Assembly (NCBI RefSeq): GCF_041051975.1
Contig: NZ_CP163435.1
Location: forward strand, 6,427,001 to 6,491,000
DNA length: 64,000 nucleotides
Reading direction: 5' to 3'
DNA from: Streptomyces sp. R21
Lineage (GTDB): Bacteria; Actinomycetota; Actinomycetes; Streptomycetales; Streptomycetaceae
Positions 16,713-25,278 of the stretch are shown here, piece after piece. Below the pieces are notes generated by a model. That model worked only from the letters and a program-made list of their open reading frames with translations, had not been told where the DNA came from and did not search any database. The stretch's first letter is position 1, and every line of letters starts with the position of its first letter. Made by a program: the position numbers and the translations under genes.

Positions 16713-16748
16713 TGGAATCGATTACACGGAGGATTGGAATCGATTACA
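16713..16748. promoter_or_regulatory. Twin LacI-type operators in front of the ribose operon
   Basis: TGGAATCGATTACA occurs at 16713-16726 and again, identical, at 16735-16748. Each contains the palindrome AATCGATT with the central CG of LacI/GalR sites and pseudo-symmetric TG/CA ends. The repeat period is 22 bp, two helical turns, so two dimers would lie on the same DNA face. They end 19 bases upstream of rbsR. Confidence 0.85.
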
Positions 16749-16883
16749 CGGGAGTTTGGCAAGACCCTGAGACGTGATTGTGATGAAGGGCGCCGGGGGT
16801 GGGCGGTTCGGGGCCGGGGTGAGCGGTTCGGGAGTTGTCCCCAGGCCGCCCGCGCTGTCAGTCGTCGGCGGTAGCGTCGGATC

Positions 16884-19142
16884 ATGTCCAATCAGGCGGG
16901 GACCACCCGGCAGGTGAACCTGGCGGTGGTGGAGGGCGTACTGGAGCGCATCACGTACGCGAACGAGGAGAACGGGTACACGGTCGCCCGGGTGGACACC
17001 GGCCGAGGCGCCGCCGACCTGCTCACCGTCGTGGGCTCGCTCCTCGGTGCCCAGGTGGGGGAGTCCCTGCGCATGGAGGGCCGTTGGGGCTCGCATCCGC
17101 AGTACGGCAAGCAGTTCACCGTGGAGAACTACACGACCGTCCTGCCGGCCACCGTCCAGGGCATCCGCCGCTATCTCGGCTCCGGCCTGGTCAAGGGCAT
17201 CGGCCCGGTCTTCGCCGACCGCATCACCCAGCACTTCGGCATCGACACCCTGCAGATCATCGAGGAGGAGCCGAAGCGGCTGATCGAGGTCCCCGGCCTC
17301 GGCCCCAAGCGCACCAAGAAGATCGCCGACGCCTGGGAGGAACAGAAGGCGATCAAGGAGGTCATGCTCTTCCTCCAGACCGTCGAGGTGTCGACGTCGA
17401 TCGCGGTGCGCATCTACAAGAAGTACGGCGACGCGTCGATCTCCGTCGTCAAGAACCAGCCCTACCGCCTGGCCTCCGACGTCTGGGGCATCGGCTTCCT
17501 CACCGCCGACAAGATCGCCCAGTCCGTCGGCATCCCGCACGACAGCCCCGAGCGCGTCAAGGCAGGCCTCCAGTACGCCCTTTCGCAGTCCACCGACCAG
17601 GGCCACTGCTTCCTCCCCGAGGAGCAGCTGATCGCCGACGCGGTGAAGCTCCTCCAGGTAGACACCGGCCTGGTCATCGAGTGCCTCGCCGAGCTGGCGG
17701 CGCCCCCGGCGGAGGGCGAGGACCCCGGAGTCGTACGGGAGAGGGTGCCGGGCCCCGACGGCGGGCCCGTGACCGCCATCTACCTGGTCCCCTTCCACCG
17801 CGCCGAACTCTCCCTCTCCGCCCAGCTGCTGCGCCTGCTGCGCACCGCAGAGGACCGGATGCCCGGCTTCCACGACGTGGCCTGGGACAAGGCGCTGACC
17901 TGGCTCAAGGGGCGTACGGGGGCGGAGCTGGCCCCCGAGCAGGAGGAAGCCGTCCGGCTCGCGCTCACCAAGAAGGTCGCCGTCCTCACCGGCGGTCCGG
18001 GCTGCGGCAAGTCCTTCACGGTCCGCTCGATCGTGGAGCTGGCCCGCGCCAAGAAGGCCAGGGTCGTCCTCGCCGCTCCCACCGGCCGCGCCGCCAAGCG
18101 CCTCGCGGAACTCACCGGGGCCGAGGCCTCCACCGTGCACCGGCTCCTGGAGCTGAAGCCGGGCGGCGACGCGGCGTACGACAAGGACCGCCCCCTGGAA
18201 GCGGACCTGGTGGTCGTCGACGAGGCGTCGATGCTCGACCTGCTCCTCGCCAACAAGCTGGCCAAGGCGGTGCCCCCGGGCGCCCATCTGCTCTTCGTCG
18301 GGGATGTCGACCAGCTGCCCAGCGTCGGCGCGGGGGAGGTGCTGCGCGACCTGCTCGCCGACGGCGGCCCGGTCCCGGCGGTCCGCCTGACCAAGGTCTT
18401 CCGCCAGGCCCAGCAGTCCGGTGTGGTCACCAACGCGCACCGGATCAACTCCGGGCAGCACCCGGTCACCGACGGCATGAAGGACTTCTTCCTCTTCGTC
18501 GAGGACGAGACCGAGGAGGCCGGCCGGCTCACCGTCGATGTGGCGGCACGGCGGATTCCGGCCAAGTTCGGCCTCGATCCGCGGCGCGACGTTCAGGTGC
18601 TGGCGCCGATGCACCGGGGCCCGGCGGGCGCGGGCGCGCTGAACGGCCTGCTCCAGCAGGCGATCACACCGGCCCGGCCGGGGCTCCCCGAGAAGCGCTT
18701 CGGCGGCCGTGTCTTCCGGGTCGGCGACAAGGTCACCCAGATTCGCAACAATTACGAGAAGGGCAAGAACGGTGTGTTCAACGGCACCGTGGGCGTGGTG
18801 ACCTCCCTCGATCCGGAAGAGCAGCGCCTGACGGTGCTGACGGACGAGGACGAGGAGGTGGCGTACGAGTTCGACGAACTCGACGAGCTGGCCCATGCCT
18901 ACGCGGTGACGATCCACCGCTCCCAGGGCAGTGAGTATCCGGCGGTGGTGATCCCGGTCACCACCGGAGCGTGGATGATGCTCCAGCGGAACCTGCTCTA
19001 CACGGCGGTGACCCGCGCCAAGAAGCTGGTCGTCCTCGTCGGTTCACGCAAAGCCATAGGTCAGGCAGTCCGCACGGTGTCCGCCGGACGGCGGTGCACG
19101 GCGCTGGACTTCCGGCTCTCCCCCTGCCCTCTCGACCGCTGA
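16884..19142 (+). CDS. recD2: ATP-dependent helicase RecD2 (SF1B)
   Basis: 752-residue RecD2-type 5'-3' DNA helicase of the kind found without RecBC. An N-terminal OB-like part (VEGVLERITYANEENGYTV) is followed by helix-hairpin-helix repeats (GIGPVFADRITQHFG, VPGLGPKRTKKIADAW). The motor has Walker A GGPGCGKSFTV near 370, motif Ia AAPTGRAAKRL, VVDEASMLD near 446, GDVDQLPSVGAG, VFRQAQQSG, and the last motif HAYAVTIHRSQGSEYP. The family acts in DNA repair and replication-fork handling. It is transcribed alone, divergent from the ribose operon. The C-terminal 25 residues after the final motif are divergent. Confidence 0.93.
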   Translation: MSNQAGTTRQVNLAVVEGVLERITYANEENGYTVARVDTGRGAADLLTVVGSLLGAQVGESLRMEGRWGSHPQYGKQFTVENYTTVLPATVQGIRRYLGSGLVKGIGPVFADRITQHFGIDTLQIIEEEPKRLIEVPGLGPKRTKKIADAWEEQKAIKEVMLFLQTVEVSTSIAVRIYKKYGDASISVVKNQPYRLASDVWGIGFLTADKIAQSVGIPHDSPERVKAGLQYALSQSTDQGHCFLPEEQLIADAVKLLQVDTGLVIECLAELAAPPAEGEDPGVVRERVPGPDGGPVTAIYLVPFHRAELSLSAQLLRLLRTAEDRMPGFHDVAWDKALTWLKGRTGAELAPEQEEAVRLALTKKVAVLTGGPGCGKSFTVRSIVELARAKKARVVLAAPTGRAAKRLAELTGAEASTVHRLLELKPGGDAAYDKDRPLEADLVVVDEASMLDLLLANKLAKAVPPGAHLLFVGDVDQLPSVGAGEVLRDLLADGGPVPAVRLTKVFRQAQQSGVVTNAHRINSGQHPVTDGMKDFFLFVEDETEEAGRLTVDVAARRIPAKFGLDPRRDVQVLAPMHRGPAGAGALNGLLQQAITPARPGLPEKRFGGRVFRVGDKVTQIRNNYEKGKNGVFNGTVGVVTSLDPEEQRLTVLTDEDEEVAYEFDELDELAHAYAVTIHRSQGSEYPAVVIPVTTGAWMMLQRNLLYTAVTRAKKLVVLVGSRKAIGQAVRTVSAGRRCTALDFRLSPCPLDR

Positions 19143-19257
19143 TCGACCCCCTCCGACGCCTGTCTGTGGAGGCATCGCGAAAAATGATCGATCAAACGAG
19201 TCGTAAAGGTCACAGAGCACTTCCACAACCGCTGCGAAGGGGGGCAGGATGAGAAGG

Positions 19258-19286
19258 TTGGCGGCACTGAGTGCCGCCAATAGGCC
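19258..19286 (+). promoter_or_regulatory. Candidate citrate synthase promoter covered by a perfect palindrome
   Basis: TTGGCGGCAC-TGA-GTGCCGCCAA (19258-19280) is a perfect 10-bp inverted repeat with a three-base centre. Its first six bases, TTGGCG, and the following TAGGCC (19281-19286) have 17-base spacing and fit a -35/-10 pair. If this is the promoter, the palindrome fills the whole spacer and a bound protein would block polymerase. Alternatively the repeat is a transcribed hairpin. It lies about 100 bases upstream of the start codon. Confidence 0.45.
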
Positions 19287-19385
19287 CAATGGTCGACCCC
19301 CAGTGCACTCTTCAGGGCCGAATGGGGGATGGTAGAGACAGTCAGGGCACCTCGAAGAAGAGGCACAACGTCGGTGAGGGATGAC

Positions 19386-20675
19386 GTGAGCGACAACTCT
19401 GTAGTACTGCGGTTCGGCGATGGCGAGTACACCTACCCGGTGATCGACAGCACCGTCGGCGACAAGGGCTTCGACATCGGGAAGCTCCGCGCCCAGACCG
19501 GGCTGGTGACGCTGGACAGCGGGTACGGCAACACCGCCGCGTATAAATCCGCGATCACCTATCTCGACGGTGAGCAGGGCATCCTCCGCTACCGCGGCTA
19601 CCCGATCGAGCAGCTCGCCGAGCGCTCGACGTTCCTGGAGGTGGCCTACCTCCTGATCAACGGTGAGCTGCCGACGGTCGACGAGCTCTCCACGTTCAAG
19701 GGTGAGATCACGCAGCACACCCTGCTGCACGAGGACGTCAAGAACTTCTACCGCGGCTTCCCGCGCGACGCCCACCCGATGGCGATGCTGTCCTCGGTCG
19801 TCTCCGCGCTGTCCACGTTCTACCAGGACAGCCACAACCCGTTCGACGAGAAGCAGCGCAACCTCTCGACGATCCGGCTGCTCGCCAAGCTTCCGACGAT
19901 CGCCGCGTACGCGTACAAGAAGTCGATCGGCCACCCCTTCGTCTACCCGCGCAACGACCTCGGGTACGTCGAGAACTTCCTCCGCATGACCTTCTCGGTC
20001 CCGGCGCAGGACTACGACCTCGACCCGGTCGTCGTCTCCGCGCTGGACAAGCTGCTGATCCTGCACGCGGACCACGAGCAGAACTGTTCGACCTCGACGG
20101 TCCGCCTGGTCGGTTCGTCGCAGGCCAACATGTTCGCGTCGATCTCCGCCGGCATCTCCGCGCTCTGGGGCCCGCTGCACGGCGGCGCCAACCAGTCCGT
20201 CCTGGAGATGCTGGAAGGCATCCAGGCCAACGGCGGCGACGTCGACTCCTTCATCCGCAAGGTGAAGAACAAGGAGGACGGCGTCCGCCTGATGGGCTTC
20301 GGCCACCGGGTGTACAAGTCCTTCGACCCGCGCGCCAAGATCATCAAGGCCGCGGCGCACGACGTCCTCTCCGCCCTCGGCAAGTCCGACGAGCTGCTGG
20401 ACATCGCGCTCAAGCTGGAGGAGCACGCGCTCTCCGACGACTACTTCGTCTCGCGCAACCTCTACCCCAACGTGGACTTCTACACGGGCCTGATCTACCG
20501 CGCCATGGGCTTCCCGACCGAGATGTTCACGGTCCTGTTCGCCCTCGGCCGCCTCCCGGGCTGGATCGCCCAGTGGCACGAGATGATCAAGGAGCCGGGT
20601 TCCCGTATCGGCCGCCCGCGCCAGATCTACACGGGCGAGGTCCTGCGCGACTTCGTGCCCGTCGAGGCACGTTGA
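19386..20675 (+). CDS. gltA: Citrate synthase
   Basis: 429-residue type II citrate synthase, which condenses acetyl-CoA and oxaloacetate at the entry of the TCA cycle. Family landmarks are FDIGKLRAQTGLVTLDSGY at the start, LRYRGYPIEQLAE, the active-site His in LWGPLHGGAN, GFGHRVYKSFDPRA and SRNLYPNVDFYTGL with the catalytic Asp. GTG 19386 is chosen over an in-frame ATG at 19329 because GAGGG precedes it and because Streptomyces homologues start SDNSVVLR. In S. coelicolor the corresponding gene is called citA. It is monocistronic: a palindromic promoter candidate precedes it and a compound terminator follows. Confidence 0.95.
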   Translation: MSDNSVVLRFGDGEYTYPVIDSTVGDKGFDIGKLRAQTGLVTLDSGYGNTAAYKSAITYLDGEQGILRYRGYPIEQLAERSTFLEVAYLLINGELPTVDELSTFKGEITQHTLLHEDVKNFYRGFPRDAHPMAMLSSVVSALSTFYQDSHNPFDEKQRNLSTIRLLAKLPTIAAYAYKKSIGHPFVYPRNDLGYVENFLRMTFSVPAQDYDLDPVVVSALDKLLILHADHEQNCSTSTVRLVGSSQANMFASISAGISALWGPLHGGANQSVLEMLEGIQANGGDVDSFIRKVKNKEDGVRLMGFGHRVYKSFDPRAKIIKAAAHDVLSALGKSDELLDIALKLEEHALSDDYFVSRNLYPNVDFYTGLIYRAMGFPTEMFTVLFALGRLPGWIAQWHEMIKEPGSRIGRPRQIYTGEVLRDFVPVEAR

Positions 20676-20742
20676 CCTTGTAACAACCGGGTCTGCCGCC
20701 CCTTCACTGCAGCTTGCCTCGGCGAGTGAGCCGAAGGGGCGC

Positions 20743-20853
20743 GCCTGTGTCGAGAGGGCATGGGGGTCCCTCCCGCTCGAGCGAAGTCGAGAGTGGGGGA
20801 GCGCGGAGGCCCGACGAAGGAGGGTCGAGCACGATCGCCGTCTCGACACAGGC
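20743..20853. repeat. Nested long inverted repeat downstream of citrate synthase
   Basis: GCCTGTGTCGAGA at 20743-20755 is exactly complementary to TCTCGACACAGGC at 20841-20853, and the flanks continue with partial complementarity (GGGGCGC against GCGCCCC). Inside lies a shorter element of the form CTCCCGCTCGAGCGAAG...GAGAGTGGGGGAG, which resembles a repeat I have seen between many Streptomyces genes. Together they could fold into one extended cruciform or RNA hairpin. Confidence 0.7.
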
Positions 20854-20892
20854 TTCTGCGCCCCGGAGGCGAACCGAGCCCCAAAAAAATAC

Positions 20893-20945
20893 GGAAAGCG
20901 CCCCGCTACCAGTCCCCCCACGGGCTGGCAGTCGGGGCGCTTTCC
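20893..20945. terminator. Strong compound terminator
   Basis: GGAAAGCGCCCCG (20893-20905) pairs perfectly with CGGGGCGCTTTCC (20933-20945), and the loop holds a second small hairpin. An A-tract lies on the left side and a T-containing stretch on the right, so it may act in both directions between the convergent citrate synthase and copA genes. Confidence 0.85.
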
Positions 20946-21391
20946 TTGTCCCGGTGCGGATTCCCCCCACGGGATCCGGCCGGGCGTCTGTGGACAGCGC
21001 CTGAATCGCTGTGAGCAAAACGAGCAAAACTCGCTGTGCTCCGGTACTGCGGTACTGCGGTGCGATCTGCCGGGACCCGTACGACGGGAGGGCCGCTCAA
21101 AGCTCCCCTGTGTACGCGTCCCGGCAACGCAATTTCCGGGAACGTCCCCCAAGACATCCCCAGATGTCAGTCACGCCCCCCAAGACGCTTCTGACATCGC
21201 CAACTTAGACTCACGAACCCCTTCGATGGTTACGTTCGCATCACTGTGATCTGCGTCTCTTGCATATGTCCTGAAGATACGCAAGGGACCCAAAACGTCA
21301 ATCGAGACCCAAGCGTAAGGAAGATGCGCGAGCCTTGTGAAGAGCTTATGTGAGGCTTCGGCTCGACTCTAGGGGGACTCTTACTTCGTCG

Positions 21392-23668
21392 TCATGAGAA
21401 TGCCCTGAGCCGAAGGCTGTTCGTCACCACGAACACCGAGGAGAAGGCCATCGCGGCGCCCGCGATCATCGGGTTCAGCAGCCCGGCCGCGGCCAGCGGC
21501 AGCGCGGCCACGTTGTATCCGAAGGCCCAGACCAGGTTTCCCTTGATGGTGGAGAGGGTCCTGCGCGACAGCCGGATCGCGTCCGCGGCCACCCGGAGGT
21601 CCCCGCGCACAAGCGTCAGATCGCTCGCCTCGATCGCCGCGTCGGTGCCGGTGCCCATGGCCAGGCCCAGGTCGGCGGTGGCGAGCGCGGCCGCGTCGTT
21701 GACGCCGTCACCGACCATCGCGACGCTGTGGCCCTCGCCCTGCAACCTCTTGACCACGTCGACCTTGTCCTGCGGCAGTACCTCGGCGAACACATTCCCG
21801 GCGTCGATCCCGACGGCTCGGGCGACCGCCTCGGCGACGGCCCGGTTGTCCCCGGTGAGCAGCACCGGCGTGAGACCGAGCGCCCGCAGCCGCCGTACGG
21901 CCTCGGCGCTGGTCTCCTTGATCGCGTCGGCGACCGTCAGGACACCGAGTGCCACCCCGTCCCGGGCGACCACGACGGCCGTACGCCCCTCCGTCTCGGC
22001 CGCGGCCTTGGCCCGGGCCAGTTCCTTGGGAAGCACGTCGACGAGCCGCCCCACGGTCACCTCGCGCCCGTCCACGCGCCCGCGCACGCCGAGGCCGGGC
22101 ACGTTCTCGAACTGCTCGACCGCAGGAAGGGCTCCTGTGCGCTCCTCGGCGCCCGCGGCGACCGCCTGGGCGATCGGGTGCTCGGAGGCGTGCTCAAGGG
22201 CGCCTGCGACCCGTAGGAGCTCCTTCTCGTCGACGCCTTCGAGGCCCTCGGCGACGTAGACCTCATGGAGGGTCATCCGGCCGGTCGTCACCGTCCCGGT
22301 CTTGTCCAGGACGACGGTGTCGACGCGGCGGGTGGACTCCAGGACCTCGGGGCCCTTGATGAGGATGCCGAGTTGGGCGCCGCGGCCCGTGCCGACCATG
22401 AGGGCGGTCGGCGTGGCGAGGCCCAGCGCGCACGGGCAGGCGATGATCAGCACCGCGACGGCGGCGGTGAACGCGGCGACCGTGTCACCGGTGACGCCGA
22501 TCCACACCCCGAAGGTGGCGAGCGCGAGCACCAGCACCACCGGCACGAAGATCCCGGAGATCCGGTCGGCGAGGCGCTGCACCTCGGCCTTGCCGTTCTG
22601 CGCGTCCTCGACGAGGCGTGCCATGCGGGCGAGCTGGGTGTCGGCGCCGACGCGGGTGGCCTCGACGACGAGCCGGCCCCCGGCGTTCACCGTCGCGCCG
22701 GTCACCGTGGAGCCCACCGAGACGTCGACCGGCACCGACTCGCCGGTCAGCATGGCGGCGTCCACCGCCGAAGCCCCCTCGACGACCGTGCCGTCGGTGG
22801 CGATCTTCTCGCCGGGCCGTACGACGAAGCGGTCGCCGACGGCCAACTGGCTGACCGGGACGCGTACTTCACGACCTCCCCTGAGCACCGACACGTCCTT
22901 GGCGCCCAGTTCGAGCAGTGCCTTGAGGGCGGCGCCGGCGCGGCGCTTGGAGCGGGCCTCCAGATAGCGGCCGAGCAGGATGAACGCGACGACACCGGAG
23001 GCGACTTCGAGGTAGATCGACGACGCGCCGTCCGTTCGGGAGACGGTGAACTCGAAGCCGTCCTTCATGCCCGCCATCCCCGCGTCGCCGAAGAACAGCG
23101 CCCACAGGGACCAGCCGAAGGCGGCGAGCGTGCCGACCGAGACGAGGGTGTCCATGGTGGCCGCGCCGTGCCGGGCGTTGGTGAACGCGGCTCGGTGGAA
23201 CGGCAGTCCGCCCCAGACGACGACGGGCGCGGCGAGCGTCAGCGACAGCCACTGCCAGTTGTCGAACTGCAGGGCCGGGACCATCGCCATCAGGATGACG
23301 GGAACGGCGAGCAGGACGGAGACGGTGAGACGCTCGCGCAGGGAGGCCAGTTCGGGGTCCTCGGCGGGTGCCGCCTCTTCCTCGTGCGCGACTGTCGGCG
23401 GCGGGGGCTCCTCGGCCGTGTAGCCCGTCCTCACGACGGTGGCGATGAGATCGGCGACCTGTACCCCCTCGGGGTAGGAGACCTTCGCCTTCTCCGTCGC
23501 GAAGTTCACCGTGGCGGTGACGCCGTCCATCCGGTTGAGCTTCTTCTCGACGCGGGCCGCGCAGGAGGCGCAGGTCATTCCGCCGATGGCGAGCTCGACC
23601 TCGGCGGTCGGGGCGGTCGCCGCTATGGGGCTCTCGGGTGCTGCGCTCTCGGGTACTGCGGTGGTCAT
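21392..23668 (-). CDS. copA: Copper-translocating P-type ATPase
   Basis: 758-residue P1B ATPase that exports Cu(I) across the membrane. The N-terminal heavy-metal domain has GMTCASC at about residue 29. The membrane part carries the transport motif IIACPCALG, the actuator motif MLTGESVPV, the phosphorylation site VLDKTGTVT near residue 455, HP in LEHASEHPIAQAV, and GDGVNDAAAL near the end. It follows the copper chaperone gene after a 106-base gap and is probably read from the same copper-responsive promoter. All metal-binding and catalytic residues that I can check are present. Confidence 0.95.
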   Translation of the reverse strand: MTTAVPESAAPESPIAATAPTAEVELAIGGMTCASCAARVEKKLNRMDGVTATVNFATEKAKVSYPEGVQVADLIATVVRTGYTAEEPPPPTVAHEEEAAPAEDPELASLRERLTVSVLLAVPVILMAMVPALQFDNWQWLSLTLAAPVVVWGGLPFHRAAFTNARHGAATMDTLVSVGTLAAFGWSLWALFFGDAGMAGMKDGFEFTVSRTDGASSIYLEVASGVVAFILLGRYLEARSKRRAGAALKALLELGAKDVSVLRGGREVRVPVSQLAVGDRFVVRPGEKIATDGTVVEGASAVDAAMLTGESVPVDVSVGSTVTGATVNAGGRLVVEATRVGADTQLARMARLVEDAQNGKAEVQRLADRISGIFVPVVLVLALATFGVWIGVTGDTVAAFTAAVAVLIIACPCALGLATPTALMVGTGRGAQLGILIKGPEVLESTRRVDTVVLDKTGTVTTGRMTLHEVYVAEGLEGVDEKELLRVAGALEHASEHPIAQAVAAGAEERTGALPAVEQFENVPGLGVRGRVDGREVTVGRLVDVLPKELARAKAAAETEGRTAVVVARDGVALGVLTVADAIKETSAEAVRRLRALGLTPVLLTGDNRAVAEAVARAVGIDAGNVFAEVLPQDKVDVVKRLQGEGHSVAMVGDGVNDAAALATADLGLAMGTGTDAAIEASDLTLVRGDLRVAADAIRLSRRTLSTIKGNLVWAFGYNVAALPLAAAGLLNPMIAGAAMAFSSVFVVTNSLRLRAFS

Positions 23669-23774
23669 GTCCGGCTCCAGTGAGTGAACCGGGCCGCACG
23701 GAGTCAGTATCAGCTGGTCGGTACGGCCCGGTGTGGAGTTCTGCGTCCGCCCGTCGTGAGGGCGACGGAGGTGC

Positions 23775-24014
23775 TCAGGCCTTGCTGACGAGCTCGAAGC
23801 CGGCCTCGTCGACGGCGGCGCGGACGGCCTCCTCGTCGAGCGGCGCGGCGGAGACGACGGTGACCTCGCCGGTCGAGGCGACGGCCTTCACCGAGCTGAC
23901 ACCGGCGATCTCGGCGATCTCGCCGGAGACGGAGCCCTCACAGTGCCCACAGCTCATCCCGCTCACCCGGTAGACGGTCGTGACGGAGCCGGTGGTGTCG
24001 GTCTGCGCGGTCAT
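23775..24014 (-). CDS. copZ: Copper chaperone (heavy-metal-associated domain)
   Basis: 79-residue single HMA domain with metal-binding GMSCGHC at residues 18-24 and the ferredoxin-like pattern VSGEIAEIAGVSSVKAVASTGEVTV. CopZ proteins carry Cu(I) to CopA and to the CsoR regulator. ATG 24014 is chosen because GAGGAG lies at ideal distance; the open frame upstream has no homology. It is first in the operon with copA, just behind a CsoR-type box. Confidence 0.93.
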   Translation of the reverse strand: MTAQTDTTGSVTTVYRVSGMSCGHCEGSVSGEIAEIAGVSSVKAVASTGEVTVVSAAPLDEEAVRAAVDEAGFELVSKA

Positions 24015-24107
24015 GGCGTTACTCCTCATCGAGGCGTGTGTGGCGTGCGTACGTGGGACGGAAGGGACTCCCGGGGTCCAGGGTCCCTGCCCCATGCTCG
24101 CCACACT

Positions 24108-24124
24108 ATACCCCTAGGGGGTAT
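24108..24124. promoter_or_regulatory. CsoR-type copper operator
   Basis: ATACCCCTAGGGGGTAT is a near-perfect palindrome of the G-tract type bound by CsoR, the Cu(I)-sensing repressor of actinobacterial cop operons. It lies about 95 bases upstream of copZ and overlaps the last codons and stop (24114-24116) of the PrsW gene. The csoR gene itself is not in this window. Confidence 0.85.
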
Positions 24125-25064
24125 TTCTCCAAGAGGGGTCGCGGCGGGCCAGCGACCGCACCCAGGCCACCCCGGCCAGTGAGACGAGGACCAGCCCGCC
24201 CACCGAGAACATCGTGAAGAGGTGTTCCTGCTCGTCGGACGGCGTCGGGATGTAGCCCTGCGCGAAGAGGTTCCGGTCGAGCCCCGCGCCGGCCAGCCGC
24301 GCCACCAGCCAGATCGCGATGCCGTGCGTCGAGTCCCACAGAGCGTGCAGCAGTGAGACGCCCAGGTAGGTGGCGAGGACCGGCGCGGCGAGGCGGAAGC
24401 GCCCGTTCGGGCGGCGGTACGCCAGCAGGACGGCACCCGAGATCGCGGTCCACAGACCGTGCCCGAAGGGGGCGAGCACCCCGCGCAGGATCTCGGTCTC
24501 CAGGAGCGCGCGCAGGTCCACGCCCTTCATCGAGACGGCCGCGTTGAACGCGTACCCGGAACTCTCCAGCGCCGCGAAGCCGAACCCGACGGTCGCGCCG
24601 AGCACCAGCCCCGCCCGCAGCCCCCGGATGCGGGTCTGCCGGCGCAGCACGAACATCAGCGCCCCGAGCTTCGCCGCCTCCTCGATCAGCCCGACGCCGA
24701 CGTACATCCCCAGCGAGGGATGCAGCAGGTAGTACTCCATCACCGACGCGCCCAGCACCCCCAGCGTCCCGCCGACCAGGAAGCAGCCGAGGATCAGATG
24801 CACGCCCAGATCGCGGCCGTGCCGCTCGTACGCCCACAGCACGAAGGTGACCGGGACCAGGAAGCCGCCGAGCAGGATCAGCGTCGGCAGGAGGGTCGTG
24901 TTCTTCGTCGCGTACGTGACGGCCGCGGTCAGCACCCAGAGCGCGAGCCCGCCGCCCAGGCACTGCCGCCACAGTCCGGCACGGATCCGGGGGTACGGCG
25001 CCGGGGGCTGCTGCGGTCCGGGAATGCGGGCTCGGGGCGCGCCGGGCGGCGGAGACTGGGTCAC
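24114..25064 (-). CDS. PrsW family intramembrane metalloprotease
   Basis: 316-residue multi-spanning membrane protein with the PrsW signatures: VGLIEEAAKLGALMF (metal-ligand EE and K), FGFAALESSGYAFN, FGHGLWTAISG and HALWDSTHG. PrsW proteins cleave membrane substrates such as anti-sigma factors. The N-terminus is a proline-rich cytoplasmic tail. GTG 25064 is selected because GAGGG precedes it; an in-frame upstream ATG would add sequence without homology. It lies directly upstream of the copper operon in the same direction, and its stop codon lies within the CsoR box, but a functional link to copper is not implied by the family. Confidence 0.87.
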   Translation of the reverse strand: MTQSPPPGAPRARIPGPQQPPAPYPRIRAGLWRQCLGGGLALWVLTAAVTYATKNTTLLPTLILLGGFLVPVTFVLWAYERHGRDLGVHLILGCFLVGGTLGVLGASVMEYYLLHPSLGMYVGVGLIEEAAKLGALMFVLRRQTRIRGLRAGLVLGATVGFGFAALESSGYAFNAAVSMKGVDLRALLETEILRGVLAPFGHGLWTAISGAVLLAYRRPNGRFRLAAPVLATYLGVSLLHALWDSTHGIAIWLVARLAGAGLDRNLFAQGYIPTPSDEQEHLFTMFSVGGLVLVSLAGVAWVRSLARRDPSWRNTP

Positions 25065-25278
25065 GTCACATCCCTCGGGCTCGGCAGGTCGCGTACGTCT
25101 CACGTACGCGTCGTGTGGTGATTTGTCCGCACCCTATGGCGAATGTCGACTATGTCGCAGTCCGGGAGCGGCATCCGGACCAAGCCCGCCGACCTCGCCG
25201 ACCTGGAGGACAGGAACCGGCAACAGGTCCTAGCGTTCCTCCGGACGGTGTCGATCTCCGGACTGAGGGGCGAGACGG

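Larger units (their letters stand above)
20676..21391. other. 716-base non-coding gap between citrate synthase and copA
   Basis: Convergent genes flank this gap. It holds a nested inverted repeat (20743-20853) and a terminator (20893-20945), listed separately. Further right are short direct repeats (GTACTGCG twice near 21045, GAGCAAAAC twice near 21015), the inverted repeat GACATCCCCAGATGTC (21153-21168), and a rightward stretch that looks like a 5' leader: AAGGAAG followed by ATG 21324 and a nine-codon frame ending at a TGA. CGAGCC/GGCTCG (21329-21365) could form a hairpin. I see no credible full-length protein gene. Confidence 0.55.
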
